From assembly GCA_031266315.1 (NCBI GenBank), contig JAISBG010000351.1, forward strand, positions 1 through 8,577: a stretch of 8,577 nucleotides of DNA. Reading direction: 5' to 3'. The notes beneath the pieces were generated by a model. That model searched no databases. It saw nothing but the letters and a program-made list of their open reading frames with translations, and was not told the origin of the DNA. The translations under genes were made by a program, and so were the position numbers. Source of the stretch: Planctomycetaceae bacterium (GTDB taxonomy: Bacteria > Planctomycetota > Planctomycetia > Pirellulales > Thermoguttaceae). Below are positions 1 to 5,842 of the stretch, in pieces; positions within the stretch are counted from its first letter, which is position 1; every line of letters starts with the position of its first letter.

Positions 1-104
1 GTACAATTGTTTTGTGTAGAAATATTTTGTAAATATTTATTGATGTCGAATTTTACCAACATTTATTCTCAACCCCAATTTCGTACTAACATTCATTTTG
101 GGAA
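1..104. other. AT-rich non-coding end of window, downstream of the sigma factor gene
   Basis: No coding region or RNA gene is visible here. On the minus strand this is the 3' flank of the ECF sigma factor gene. An AT-only hairpin (AAATATTT arms around 3 bases, about 25-45) is present, but no T-run follows it in the direction of transcription, so it is not called a terminator. Confidence 0.5.
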
Positions 105-704
105 TCAATGAGGTTCTTCGCTCCAGATTTCTCGGATTCGTTCGATTTTTCGTTCGACTGTGCGACGGACACAACCGAGTTTTACAGCGATTTCTTCGGT
201 ACGATGTCCTTCAAGTGTCATTAACGCAATTTGTTGAAGCGTTTCATCGCCGAGTTTGTCGAGTAGAATCTGGCAGTTTTCAACAACAGCAAGTGCCAAC
301 TCTGGTGTTGGTTCCGTACCGAGAACATTACCAATACCGTTACGGTTCATTTCATCTGTCTGTCCAAAAACCGATTCACCGCGAATACTTCCGCCTCCGC
401 GTTTCCGTGCGTAATGCCGCCGTAATTTTGCGGTTGCTTTTCTTGCGGTGATTGTTACGAGAAGTTTCCACAAATCTTCACGGTTTTTAATATTCCCAAA
501 CTTCTGTTGAGTCATTCCATAATAAAAACTGTTCATCGCACTGAGTGCAACATCTTCTTCGTCAACATCACGCAACGGCATACCATCAAGTTTTCTACGG
601 GCTAACCGTACTAACTTGCCAAAATATTCGTCCCATATTTTGCTTGCAATTTCTTCATTGCCGTCCGCTAAGTGAAAAACCCAACTGGAAACTTGTTCTG
701 ACAT
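105..704 (-). CDS. ECF-type RNA polymerase sigma factor (planctomycete ECF family)
   Basis: This 199-residue protein is read as an extracytoplasmic-function sigma factor, which would direct RNA polymerase to a specific promoter set. Residues about 15-100 fit sigma region 2 (WDEYFGKLVRLARRKL, then DEEDVALSAMNSFYYG and DLWKLLVTITARKA). A basic, glycine-rich linker with RKRGGG follows (100-105). Residues about 135-195 fit sigma region 4, with a helix-turn-helix around TEEIAVKLGCVRRTVERKI (169-187). The motifs DEEDVALSA, TARKA, GTEPTPE and the ending REIWSEE match the family I recall as expanded in Planctomycetes (Pfam Sigma70_ECF type). No anti-sigma factor gene is adjacent, which is common in this family, so the control signal is unknown. 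The start is the ATG 21 bp after the fabF stop; no Shine-Dalgarno sequence precedes it. The tight spacing suggests co-transcription with fabF. The target genes cannot be inferred. Confidence 0.9.
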   Translation of the reverse strand: MSEQVSSWVFHLADGNEEIASKIWDEYFGKLVRLARRKLDGMPLRDVDEEDVALSAMNSFYYGMTQQKFGNIKNREDLWKLLVTITARKATAKLRRHYARKRGGGSIRGESVFGQTDEMNRNGIGNVLGTEPTPELALAVVENCQILLDKLGDETLQQIALMTLEGHRTEEIAVKLGCVRRTVERKIERIREIWSEEPH

Positions 705-725
705 CGGAATAAAAAATTGCTGAAT

Positions 726-2036
726 CTACCGGAATCTTTTGATTGCCAGTGTTACATTTTGACCGCCAAATCCGAAACTGTTACTCAAAACAACATCACA
801 TTTGGCTTTCCGTGCTTTATTGGGAATATAATCAAGATCACAATCCGGGTCGGGAGTTTTGTAATTCATTGTCGGCGGCAAAATTCCGTCCCGAATTGCC
901 AAAAGGCAATAGATCAATTCACTGGCTCCAGCGGCGGCAACAAGATGTCCTGTAACACTTTTCGTACTCGATACCGGAATCCGTCCGGCTCGGTCACCAA
1001 AAAGTGTTTTGATTGCCAGCGTTTCCACTCGGTCATTCACGGAAGTACTGGTTCCATGCGCGTTAATGTAATCAACATCGTTAATAGTAAGACCCGCATC
1101 TTCGAGTGCCATTTTCATACACCCCACCGCTCCGCGCCCTTCGGGGTGAATATCCGTAATTCGGAACGCATCGGATGTGGCTCCGTAACCCGCCAATTCC
1201 GCATAAATTTTGGCTCCGCGTTTTTGTGCGTATTCGAGTTCTTCGAGAATCACCACCGCCGCACCTTCTCCAAGAATAAAACCGTCACGCTCTTTGTCAA
1301 ACGGACGTGATGCACCGTGAGGATTTTCGTTGTTGGTACTCAATGCGGTCAAGAGATTGAAACCGGTAACACCAAACGGATGAATCATCGAATGGGCTCC
1401 GCCGGCAATCATTATATCGGCTTCTTCACGTTTGATAATCTGAACCGCTTCTCCAACCGCTTGCGCACTGGCAGCGCAAGCAGTAAGACAGTTCACATTC
1501 GGACCGTAAGCCTGAAACATTGCCGCCAAATGGGCTGCGGACATGTGCGGTTCTTGCTCCAGTTCGCGAACCGGATTGAGAATTTCAATCCCTTTTTCAA
1601 TAAATTTACCCATATCAAATTGTCCTTCCGCTTCGCCGCCAACTCCAGACAAAACCATTTGGGTAAATTTATCAAAATCCTGTTTTCCTTCACCGGCTCC
1701 CGTGTAAACACCAATTCGTTCCGAATCATAGGGAAACGCTTTCGATTTCGTAACCGCGTCCCAAAGTCCGGCGTCAACCATTGCCTTGAAACCGGCTCCC
1801 ACTGCAAATTGCGTGTGCCGATCCTGAAGTTCCCAGTCCGCCGGATTTTCTCCAATCACGGACATGTCAAAATCCTTGACCTCCGCCGCAATTTTCGTTG
1901 GAAAATTACCGGCATCAAAAAGCGTAATCGGTCCCACTCCCGATTCACCGTTCAGAAGTTTCCGCCAAACCGTTTCAACCTCATGTCCAAGCGGCGTAAC
2001 CAATCCAATTCCCGTTATAACAACTCGTCGTTTCAT
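726..2036 (-). CDS. fabF: Beta-ketoacyl-[acyl-carrier-protein] synthase, FabF/KAS II type
   Basis: This 436-residue thiolase-fold condensing enzyme would join malonyl-ACP to an acyl-ACP with loss of CO2, lengthening the chain by two carbons in the cytoplasm. The full catalytic set is visible: nucleophile Cys187 in TACAAS, His327 in NAHGTSTSVND, Lys359 in SSTKS and His364 in TGHLVAAAGA. It also has the RPFDKERDGFILGEGAA block (244-260) and the C-terminal NSFGFGGQN (419-427). It is somewhat longer than E. coli FabF (about 412). Most of the extra length lies between about residues 118 and 165, before the nucleophile elbow, in a charged helical-looking stretch. The gene lies downstream of the dehydratase and ACP genes and 21 bp upstream of the sigma factor gene, all on one strand. 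No Shine-Dalgarno sequence precedes the ATG. A weak promoter match (TTGTTA, 17 bp, CATAAA at 2085-2057) lies upstream in very AT-rich DNA. Enzyme class is secure; whether it serves bulk fatty acid synthesis or a special lipid is not. Confidence 0.93.
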   Translation of the reverse strand: MKRRVVITGIGLVTPLGHEVETVWRKLLNGESGVGPITLFDAGNFPTKIAAEVKDFDMSVIGENPADWELQDRHTQFAVGAGFKAMVDAGLWDAVTKSKAFPYDSERIGVYTGAGEGKQDFDKFTQMVLSGVGGEAEGQFDMGKFIEKGIEILNPVRELEQEPHMSAAHLAAMFQAYGPNVNCLTACAASAQAVGEAVQIIKREEADIMIAGGAHSMIHPFGVTGFNLLTALSTNNENPHGASRPFDKERDGFILGEGAAVVILEELEYAQKRGAKIYAELAGYGATSDAFRITDIHPEGRGAVGCMKMALEDAGLTINDVDYINAHGTSTSVNDRVETLAIKTLFGDRAGRIPVSSTKSVTGHLVAAAGASELIYCLLAIRDGILPPTMNYKTPDPDCDLDYIPNKARKAKCDVVLSNSFGFGGQNVTLAIKRFR

Positions 2037-2344
2037 TTTTATTTTATTTTTAATAATTTATGTAATTTCTAAAAACTTTTAACAAATAGCAAAGATTATT
2101 TTTTTGACAGGATTTACATAATTTACAGGATTTTATATGATTTTTATCTTGTAAATTATGTAAATCCTGTCAAAATAGGTTTTTAGAAGTTACTTTTAAT
2201 AAATTGTACGACAATAAAAAAAAACAATATTCGTAATCCCAAATTAACGATTGACCATAAACAAAATAGTAATATTTCAGCAAATTTTTGTTAAAAGAAT
2301 ATAAGTTTTTCCTACGCCCTGAAATGACAACACAAAACAGACCG
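2037..2344. other. 308-bp intergenic region between fabZ-type gene and fabF
   Basis: This strongly AT-rich stretch has no convincing coding potential. It contains the 26-bp-arm inverted repeat listed separately (2102-2175) and the weak fabF promoter candidate. The rest (2176-2344) shows no structure I can name. The gap is large for genes of one pathway and suggests fabF is not simply read through from fabZ. Confidence 0.5.
2102..2175. repeat. Perfect inverted repeat, 26-bp arms, 22-bp loop
   Basis: Positions 2102-2127 and 2150-2175 are exact reverse complements, separated by 22 bp. The left arm and loop also contain a short direct repeat of ACAGGATTT, so the element resembles the ACAGGATTTACAGGATTT-type intergenic repeats seen in several bacterial phyla. 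It lies between fabZ and fabF. Transcribed from the minus strand it would give a long hairpin, but an A-run rather than a T-run follows it, so it is not an ordinary intrinsic terminator. It could stabilise RNA or be a repetitive-element remnant. Confidence 0.85.
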
Positions 2345-2890
2345 TTACGAACCAACTCGCTGATGTTTAACATATTTCTGATATTCCAGACTTTTCGGGT
2401 CGAGTAATTTTGTTCCATCGGCGGCAATTCCAACTTCAAAAACACGGAAAAGCCGCATCATATCAAGCATATCACCGTCCGCAAACAACGGTTGGTCGGA
2501 AAATGCCAGTCCTAAATGTGCGAACATTAATTCCCCTTCCGCCAAAAGTTCTTCACCCCGATACGCCCGAACAGACGCCACGCCACCGGCTTCCCGAAAA
2601 GTTTCAAGATAAACTTTGTACGTCAGAACTTCGCCGGGAACAACATCAACCCGATGAAAGGTGAATTTTGGAATCTTTGCCAGAACGACTTTTTCTTTAT
2701 ATTCTTTCGCCTCATAAAGAAGTAAGCCGGCAGTTTGCGCAAAACCTTCAATAATAAGCGAACCCGGCATTAAAGGGACATATTTAAAATGATCATGCAA
2801 ATGATCTTCCGCAAGCGTTACCGCCTTAACGGCTTCGGCTCGTTTCTGACTTTCAAATACGGTAATGCGGTCAATCCAGTACCAGTGCAT
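2345..2890 (-). CDS. fabZ: 3-hydroxyacyl-[acyl-carrier-protein] dehydratase, FabZ-type hotdog protein
   Basis: This 181-residue protein would remove water from 3-hydroxyacyl-ACP to give trans-2-enoyl-ACP in a type II fatty acid synthase-like cycle. The FabZ active site is clear: His34 in HDHF, then MPGSLIIEGFAQTAG (41-55) with Glu48. The 14-residue His-Glu spacing equals the usual FabZ spacing. A hotdog-fold strand pattern follows (KIPKFTFHRVDVVPGEVL, then ELLAEGELMFAHLG). It is longer than typical FabZ (about 150); the extra part is the C-terminal tail from about residue 128 (SDQPLFADGDMLDMMRLFRV and beyond), whose role is unknown. The ATG at 2890 gives a natural N-terminus; no Shine-Dalgarno sequence precedes it, but a promoter-like pair lies about 30 bp upstream. 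It sits between the ACP and FabF genes on the same strand, which supports an ACP-linked role. The particular acyl substrate is not known. Confidence 0.88.
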   Translation of the reverse strand: MHWYWIDRITVFESQKRAEAVKAVTLAEDHLHDHFKYVPLMPGSLIIEGFAQTAGLLLYEAKEYKEKVVLAKIPKFTFHRVDVVPGEVLTYKVYLETFREAGGVASVRAYRGEELLAEGELMFAHLGLAFSDQPLFADGDMLDMMRLFRVFEVGIAADGTKLLDPKSLEYQKYVKHQRVGS

Positions 2891-2920
2891 AAAAAACCGA
2901 CAGTTGAATACTTCTCAATA

Positions 2921-2949
2921 GTATTAGGGTTATATTTGGTATTTTTCAA
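2921..2949 (-). promoter_or_regulatory. Possible sigma-70-like promoter for the fabZ-type gene
   Basis: On the minus strand TTGAAA (2949-2944) is followed after exactly 17 bp by TAATAC (2926-2921), about 30 bp before the ATG. The -35 matches consensus at five of six positions, the -10 at only three. In such AT-rich DNA this could arise by chance. The -35 overlaps the 13-bp outer inverted repeat ATTTGGTATTTTT (2934-2946), so the nearby palindromic island may have supplied it. Confidence 0.25.
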
Positions 2950-2984
2950 GTAACTATATTTACGGATTGATCCGAAAAACCGAA

Positions 2985-3174
2985 TAGCCCGATAGGGCTT
3001 TATTTTCGTAACCGCAGGTCTTTGACCTGCGGTTACGAACCAACGAGACCTCTGCCTGAAAGGCAGAATTTTAAGCCGTTGCAGTATTAAGTTCTGCCTT
3101 TCAGGCAGTAGGCTGTTTTCGTTACACCGCAGGTCAAAGACCTGCGGTTATGAAAATGAAGCCCTATCGGGCTA
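2985..3174. repeat. Nested palindromic island: three hairpin modules mirrored in opposite order
   Basis: The island reads D-E-F-loop-F'-E'-D'. D (2985-3000, TAGCCCGATAGGGCTT) is the exact reverse complement of 3159-3174. E (3001-3033) matches the reverse complement of 3126-3158 at 31 of 33 positions. F (3052-3068) is the exact reverse complement of 3092-3108. Each module is also a hairpin with a very short loop: GCCC-GATA-GGGC; 16-bp arms around TTT (3005-3039); CTGCCT-GAA-AGGCAG. Weaker inverted similarity continues outward, including ATTTGGTATTTTT at 2934-2946 against 3244-3256. I found no flanking target-site duplication. No coding potential. It fills much of the gap between the ACP and fabZ genes and is probably a repetitive or mobile-element remnant. 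Confidence 0.9.
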
Positions 3175-3437
3175 CTCCGCTTTTAGTACCTGTTCAGTAA
3201 ATAGTTATGCCAACTTTTAACAAAAATTACACGGAATAGTTATAAAAATACCAAATCTTATGACGAACTCAGTAAAATTTTAGGAACTTTTAAAAATTTC
3301 TGTAATATAATACTTCAACGGAAATTTCAGTTGAACCGCAAAAAACGCAAAGAATATAAAATTTTTTAATTCATAAATTCATGAACATTTTTTGTAAAAT
3401 ATTGTACATCTTGCGGCTAAAATACAAAAGCACCAAA
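3175..3437. other. Non-coding remainder of the ACP-fabZ intergenic region
   Basis: AT-rich DNA with no coding region. It holds the outer right flank of the palindromic island (AATAGTTAT occurs twice, at about 3200 and 3235) and a small TTCAAC/GTTGAA inverted repeat at 3314-3335. Nothing else can be named. Confidence 0.45.
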
Positions 3438-3467
3438 ACCGTTGAAGTTTTACAGAAGTTCAACGGT
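3435..3467 (-). terminator. Likely intrinsic terminator after the ACP gene
   Basis: On the minus strand a 9-bp stem, ACCGTTGAA with TTCAACGGT (3467-3459 and 3446-3438), encloses a 12-base loop and is followed by a short T-rich stretch (TTTTGGTGCTTTT). It begins at the last base-step of the ACP stop codon. The T-run is short, so termination may be partial. If it works, the ACP is transcribed mainly on its own, apart from fabZ downstream. Confidence 0.55.
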
Positions 3468-3865
3468 CAATCGGCAGTGTTCAATTTTTGTTCCACAATA
3501 TAACACATGTCCTGAACAGTCAGAATTGTGGTCAGGTTCTGAACCATTGGGTTTGTTTCAAATGAGGAAAGGTCGGCAAAAGGCATACGTTTTTTAATTT
3601 CGGCAAGCCCCAATCCGGTCAACTTACCGTCTTTAACATATTTTTCCTGTGTGTCATTGACAATGTCGTCTGGAACGAGTTCTCCGCGTTCGATTTTAAT
3701 ATCGAATGTTTTTTCCAAACGGAAAACAATGTCCAAAAGATCAATAGATTCGGCACCAAGATCGCCGACCAAAGTGGCTTTGGGAGTCACTTCATCGTCG
3801 TCCACTGCCAACGCCTCAACCAACGCATTTTTCACGCCTTCGAATATTTCTTCCTTTGACGGCAT
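3467..3865 (-). CDS. Acyl carrier protein, extended form
   Basis: This 132-residue protein would carry acyl intermediates on a 4'-phosphopantetheine arm in the cytoplasm. The attachment site is Ser40 in GDLGAESIDLLDIVFRLE, an excellent match to the ACP consensus, with the usual acidic helices (KEEIFEGVKNALVEALAVDDDEV before it). Ordinary ACPs have about 78 residues. Here some 45-55 residues (about 64-110, with DGKLTGLGLAEIKKRMPFAD) are inserted before the last helix (LTVQDMCYIVEQKL). I recall this extended form from Planctomycetes. The start was chosen at ATG 3865 because a strong AGGAG lies 7 bp upstream; an in-frame ATG at 3892 would place that site inside the gene. It is the first gene of the ACP-dehydratase-synthase set and the only one in the window with a strong ribosome binding site, which suggests high expression. 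The acyl pathway it serves is not determined. Confidence 0.9.
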   Translation of the reverse strand: MPSKEEIFEGVKNALVEALAVDDDEVTPKATLVGDLGAESIDLLDIVFRLEKTFDIKIERGELVPDDIVNDTQEKYVKDGKLTGLGLAEIKKRMPFADLSSFETNPMVQNLTTILTVQDMCYIVEQKLNTAD

Positions 3866-3872
3866 GTCAATT

Positions 3873-3877
3873 CTCCT
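3873..3877 (-). promoter_or_regulatory. Shine-Dalgarno site fixing the ACP start
   Basis: AGGAG on the minus strand (within AAAAGGAGAA) lies 7 bp before the ATG at 3865. It selects this start over the in-frame ATG at 3892. It is the only strong Shine-Dalgarno sequence seen before any gene here. Confidence 0.8.
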
Positions 3878-4178
3878 TTTCCGATTTTCCAAAAATTGAT
3901 GAAATGTTAAGAGTTCACTACAAAAAACGTTCCATGTTAAACAATCAATTTATCAAAAATACCGTGTTTTGCCAAAAAACAGGTTGGGAAGTTAGGAAAA
4001 ATAAAAGAGTTGCATGATTAAACGTTTTTCCATGTTTATTCCAACATACGTTCTTTTCAGCACTTACAACCTTTTCCTTCCAATCCCGAACATCTCTTCT
4101 TTGTCATCGCCAAGTATTTAGCCCCCTATTTTATCTTTTTCGCCCATTCAATCAAGGGGGCGTTTTGTAGTTGATAGT
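3878..4178. other. Non-coding region upstream of the ACP gene
   Basis: No gene is visible between the ACP leader and the repeat after the barrel gene. It contains the ACP promoter candidate, an imperfect direct repeat (AAACGTTCCATGTTA near 3926 and AAACGTTTTTCCATGTTTA near 4022), and a small plus-strand hairpin CGCCC...GGGCG followed by TTTT at 4141-4166. That hairpin would act on plus-strand transcripts, for which no gene exists here. Confidence 0.4.
3947..3975 (-). promoter_or_regulatory. Possible sigma-70-like promoter for the ACP gene
   Basis: On the minus strand TTGGCA (3975-3970, five of six to consensus) is followed after exactly 17 bp by TAAATT (3952-3947, four of six). This would give a leader of roughly 75 bases before the ATG at 3865. 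It is plausible but predicted by eye only, in AT-rich DNA. Confidence 0.35.
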
Positions 4179-4259
4179 TTTATAGTGGAGAGTGGATAGT
4201 GTCGCATGTGGATTATTGCTCTGTGATAAAATTCCGCATGCGACACTATCCACTATAAA
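4179..4259. repeat. Inverted repeat directly after the barrel-protein gene
   Basis: Positions 4191-4211 and 4234-4254 are reverse complements at 20 of 21 positions, with a 22-bp loop. The outer right part (4250-4259) can pair instead with TTTATAGTGG at 4179-4188, because the left arm carries an extra 7-bp AGTGGAG-like duplication. The repeat starts just after the stop codon at 4261 and would be the first structure in the 3' end of that transcript. No T-run follows on the minus strand. It may protect the mRNA 3' end, assist termination, or be a repeat-element remnant. Confidence 0.8.
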
Positions 4260-4260
4260 T

Positions 4261-5640
4261 CTATTTTCGGACAATTCGGTTGAAGAATGATCCGTTTCCG
4301 CCAACATCAAACATTGGACGGTAAGGGTTGGCTGGCTTTGACATGGCTCCTCCACGAAAATAAAAAGTAATTCCAACAGAAATTTCCCAGTTTTCCCGTT
4401 GCCAACCACCATGTCCATGACCTTCTTCGGGAATCATCGCCGAAAAACCGCCGTTGAGCGAAAAACGATCATTAAGCGGAAATTCTCCCAATCCGGCTAA
4501 AATCGTGTCCCCGTTATCGGTCAAACCACACCGAAATTCCACCAAACCGCCGGAAGCAAGGTGTTTACGGAAAAATAAAAGATAATATTTTTGGGCTTGT
4601 ACCGCAAAGGTGTACGGTTCGCCTGTTATGTTTTTCCAATTATCCAGATACGAATTTCCTTTTTTCGAAATTCCAAAACTGCCGAGTAATCCGTATTCGG
4701 TGTTACTGAATGTCCGTGCGGAAATTTCATAACGAATTTGTTGAGCATGTACCTTGCCGTAAAAATCATCTTGAAACCAATCCAAAACCGCTCCGCCCTG
4801 AATCGGAAACGAAAGATCACGTTTGAACAAACCAGCCGTAACAAAATATTGATTTCGTCCGTTACGGTTTGTATTTCCGTTCCCATTGATATTGCTCTGG
4901 ACAGCCCGAAATCCGACTTGTCCCGAAACCGTATGGAGAGGTGTTACCGGAGCAGCCCAGTTCATTCCTTCGGTAAACCCGAAATTTCCGCCGGCATCCA
5001 GTTCGCCTTTGAAACCGGTTGCTCCGGCAAAAACAGTTACGTTATCGAGCAAGCCGGTTCCAAACGGTTTCAGTAACATCGGTCCGGCATAACCATTTTC
5101 TAAAATAGGAGAATATTCGTTATACACATCGCCGTAAGTGTTCGTTAATGCCGACCAGTTCTGAATATTGGAGTCATCAACAATCCATTCACCGTCATTA
5201 AGTGTTTCATTATTATTATTATTATTGATAATAGAAGGCGCAAGGATTGGGGATTCATCGGGTTGTGGAGTTTTTTTCGTTCGGGTCTTGGGAACAATCG
5301 GCATTGTCTCCGAAACATATTCTTCGTTCAATAATTGTTGCGGAATAATTGTTGTTCCCGAATTGAGAACCTCGTCGAAATCGGTCTGTTGACTCACCGT
5401 CCGAACGGCTCGTTTTTTTGCCGGAAGCGGAAGTTGCCGCCCTCGACTTCGTGTCATCGAATCCGGCGTATATTCCTCAACAATTTCTTCATCAACATCT
5501 GTCGGAAAAACCGGTCCAAGATAAGGTCCCCATTCTTCAGCGTGCAAGGTCGAAATGGAAAGACCAACTATTGTCAAAACGACAACAACTGAAACCAAAA
5601 CGATTTTGTCTATTTTATAAAAACCGATCGATTTTCTCAT
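4261..5640 (-). CDS. Secreted predicted beta-barrel protein, DUF6666-like
   Basis: This 459-residue protein has a likely Sec signal peptide: basic N-terminus, hydrophobic stretch about 13-30, and probable cleavage after Ala34 (TLHA|EEW). A low-complexity, proline- and charge-rich linker (about 40-180) includes a six-asparagine run (139-144). From about residue 185 the sequence has alternating aromatic and polar strands rich in Gly and Asn (DNVTVFAGATGFKGELDAGG, NFGFTEGMNW, the closing WEISVGITFYFRGG), as expected for an outer-membrane beta-barrel. It ends with NPYRPMFDVGGNGSFF. This pattern resembles planctomycete proteins annotated as DUF6666, recalled from memory. Function is unknown; an outer-membrane location is inferred. 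The ATG at 5640 gives a good signal peptide; only a weak GGA precedes it. It is monocistronic by layout and divergent from the M48-like gene, with a MITE-like element between them. Confidence 0.8.
   Translation of the reverse strand: MRKSIGFYKIDKIVLVSVVVVLTIVGLSISTLHAEEWGPYLGPVFPTDVDEEIVEEYTPDSMTRSRGRQLPLPAKKRAVRTVSQQTDFDEVLNSGTTIIPQQLLNEEYVSETMPIVPKTRTKKTPQPDESPILAPSIINNNNNNETLNDGEWIVDDSNIQNWSALTNTYGDVYNEYSPILENGYAGPMLLKPFGTGLLDNVTVFAGATGFKGELDAGGNFGFTEGMNWAAPVTPLHTVSGQVGFRAVQSNINGNGNTNRNGRNQYFVTAGLFKRDLSFPIQGGAVLDWFQDDFYGKVHAQQIRYEISARTFSNTEYGLLGSFGISKKGNSYLDNWKNITGEPYTFAVQAQKYYLLFFRKHLASGGLVEFRCGLTDNGDTILAGLGEFPLNDRFSLNGGFSAMIPEEGHGHGGWQRENWEISVGITFYFRGGAMSKPANPYRPMFDVGGNGSFFNRIVRK
5209..5226. 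repeat. Trinucleotide microsatellite (ATT)6 inside the barrel gene
   Basis: Six tandem ATT units on the plus strand (AAT on the coding strand) encode the asparagine run at residues 139-144. A change in unit number keeps the frame and would only alter linker length. Confidence 0.9.
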
Positions 5641-5832
5641 TTTTCCAATACTGTCAGGAGCAACTCAAGTGAAACCGGGTAATTCCGGTAAATTTTAACG
5701 CAAAAAAACGTCTTAACGTTTATCATCGGCACAGAATATTCGTTTCTTTCGGAATAATCGAAAAAAATGTTAATTTCCTAAAATTTTATCTATTTTAACA
5801 TCAACGATTTTGTAATAATCATTCCCAAACCA
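5641..5832. other. Leader region of the barrel-protein gene
   Basis: No coding region. On the minus strand it must contain the promoter of the barrel gene, but no pair of boxes is convincing. A 6-bp hairpin (AAACGT/ACGTTT, 5706-5721) followed by four free T bases lies in the probable leader about 65 bp before the ATG; it is too small to call an attenuator. Confidence 0.35.
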
Positions 5833-5842
5833 TTGTATCAAT
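5833..5842. repeat. Left copy of a 10-bp target-site duplication
   Basis: TTGTATCAAT here is repeated exactly and in the same orientation at 6223-6232, directly abutting the terminal inverted repeats of the element between them. Confidence 0.8.

Noticed and set aside
98..451. Plus-strand open frame opposite the sigma factor gene
   Set aside because: It mirrors the conserved sigma region 4 coding sequence, and its translation is low-complexity Arg/Phe/Val. A shadow.
717..2072. Long open frames on the plus strand opposite fabF (717-1310, 1317-2072)
   Set aside because: They are antisense to a gene with a full set of catalytic motifs, have unusual composition (rich in Arg, Asn, Phe, His), and match no family I recognise. 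Shadows of fabF.
2170..2445. Minus-strand open frame of 91 codons overlapping the end of fabZ
   Set aside because: It lies in another frame of fabZ and runs into AT-rich intergenic DNA; the Lys/Asn/Tyr/Phe-rich translation is typical of non-coding AT-rich sequence.
2985..3174. CRISPR array or tRNA cluster suggested by repeated hairpins
   Set aside because: The repeats are mirrored rather than tandem, there are no regular unique spacers, and no tRNA-like TTC loop or acceptor pairing is present.
3466..3892. Longer ACP start at the upstream in-frame ATG (3892)
   Set aside because: The strong AGGAG lies between the two ATGs at proper spacing for the downstream one; the extra nine residues (MENRKRRID) are not ACP-like.
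4121..4170. GC-rich hairpin with TTTT, possible terminator
   Set aside because: The orientation would suit plus-strand transcription, but no plus-strand gene lies to its left for several kilobases. On the minus strand it is followed by an A-run.
5706..5721. Hairpin plus T-run in the barrel gene leader, possible attenuator or riboswitch expression platform
   Set aside because: The stem is only 6 bp, mostly A-T, and no aptamer-like conserved structure is seen upstream.
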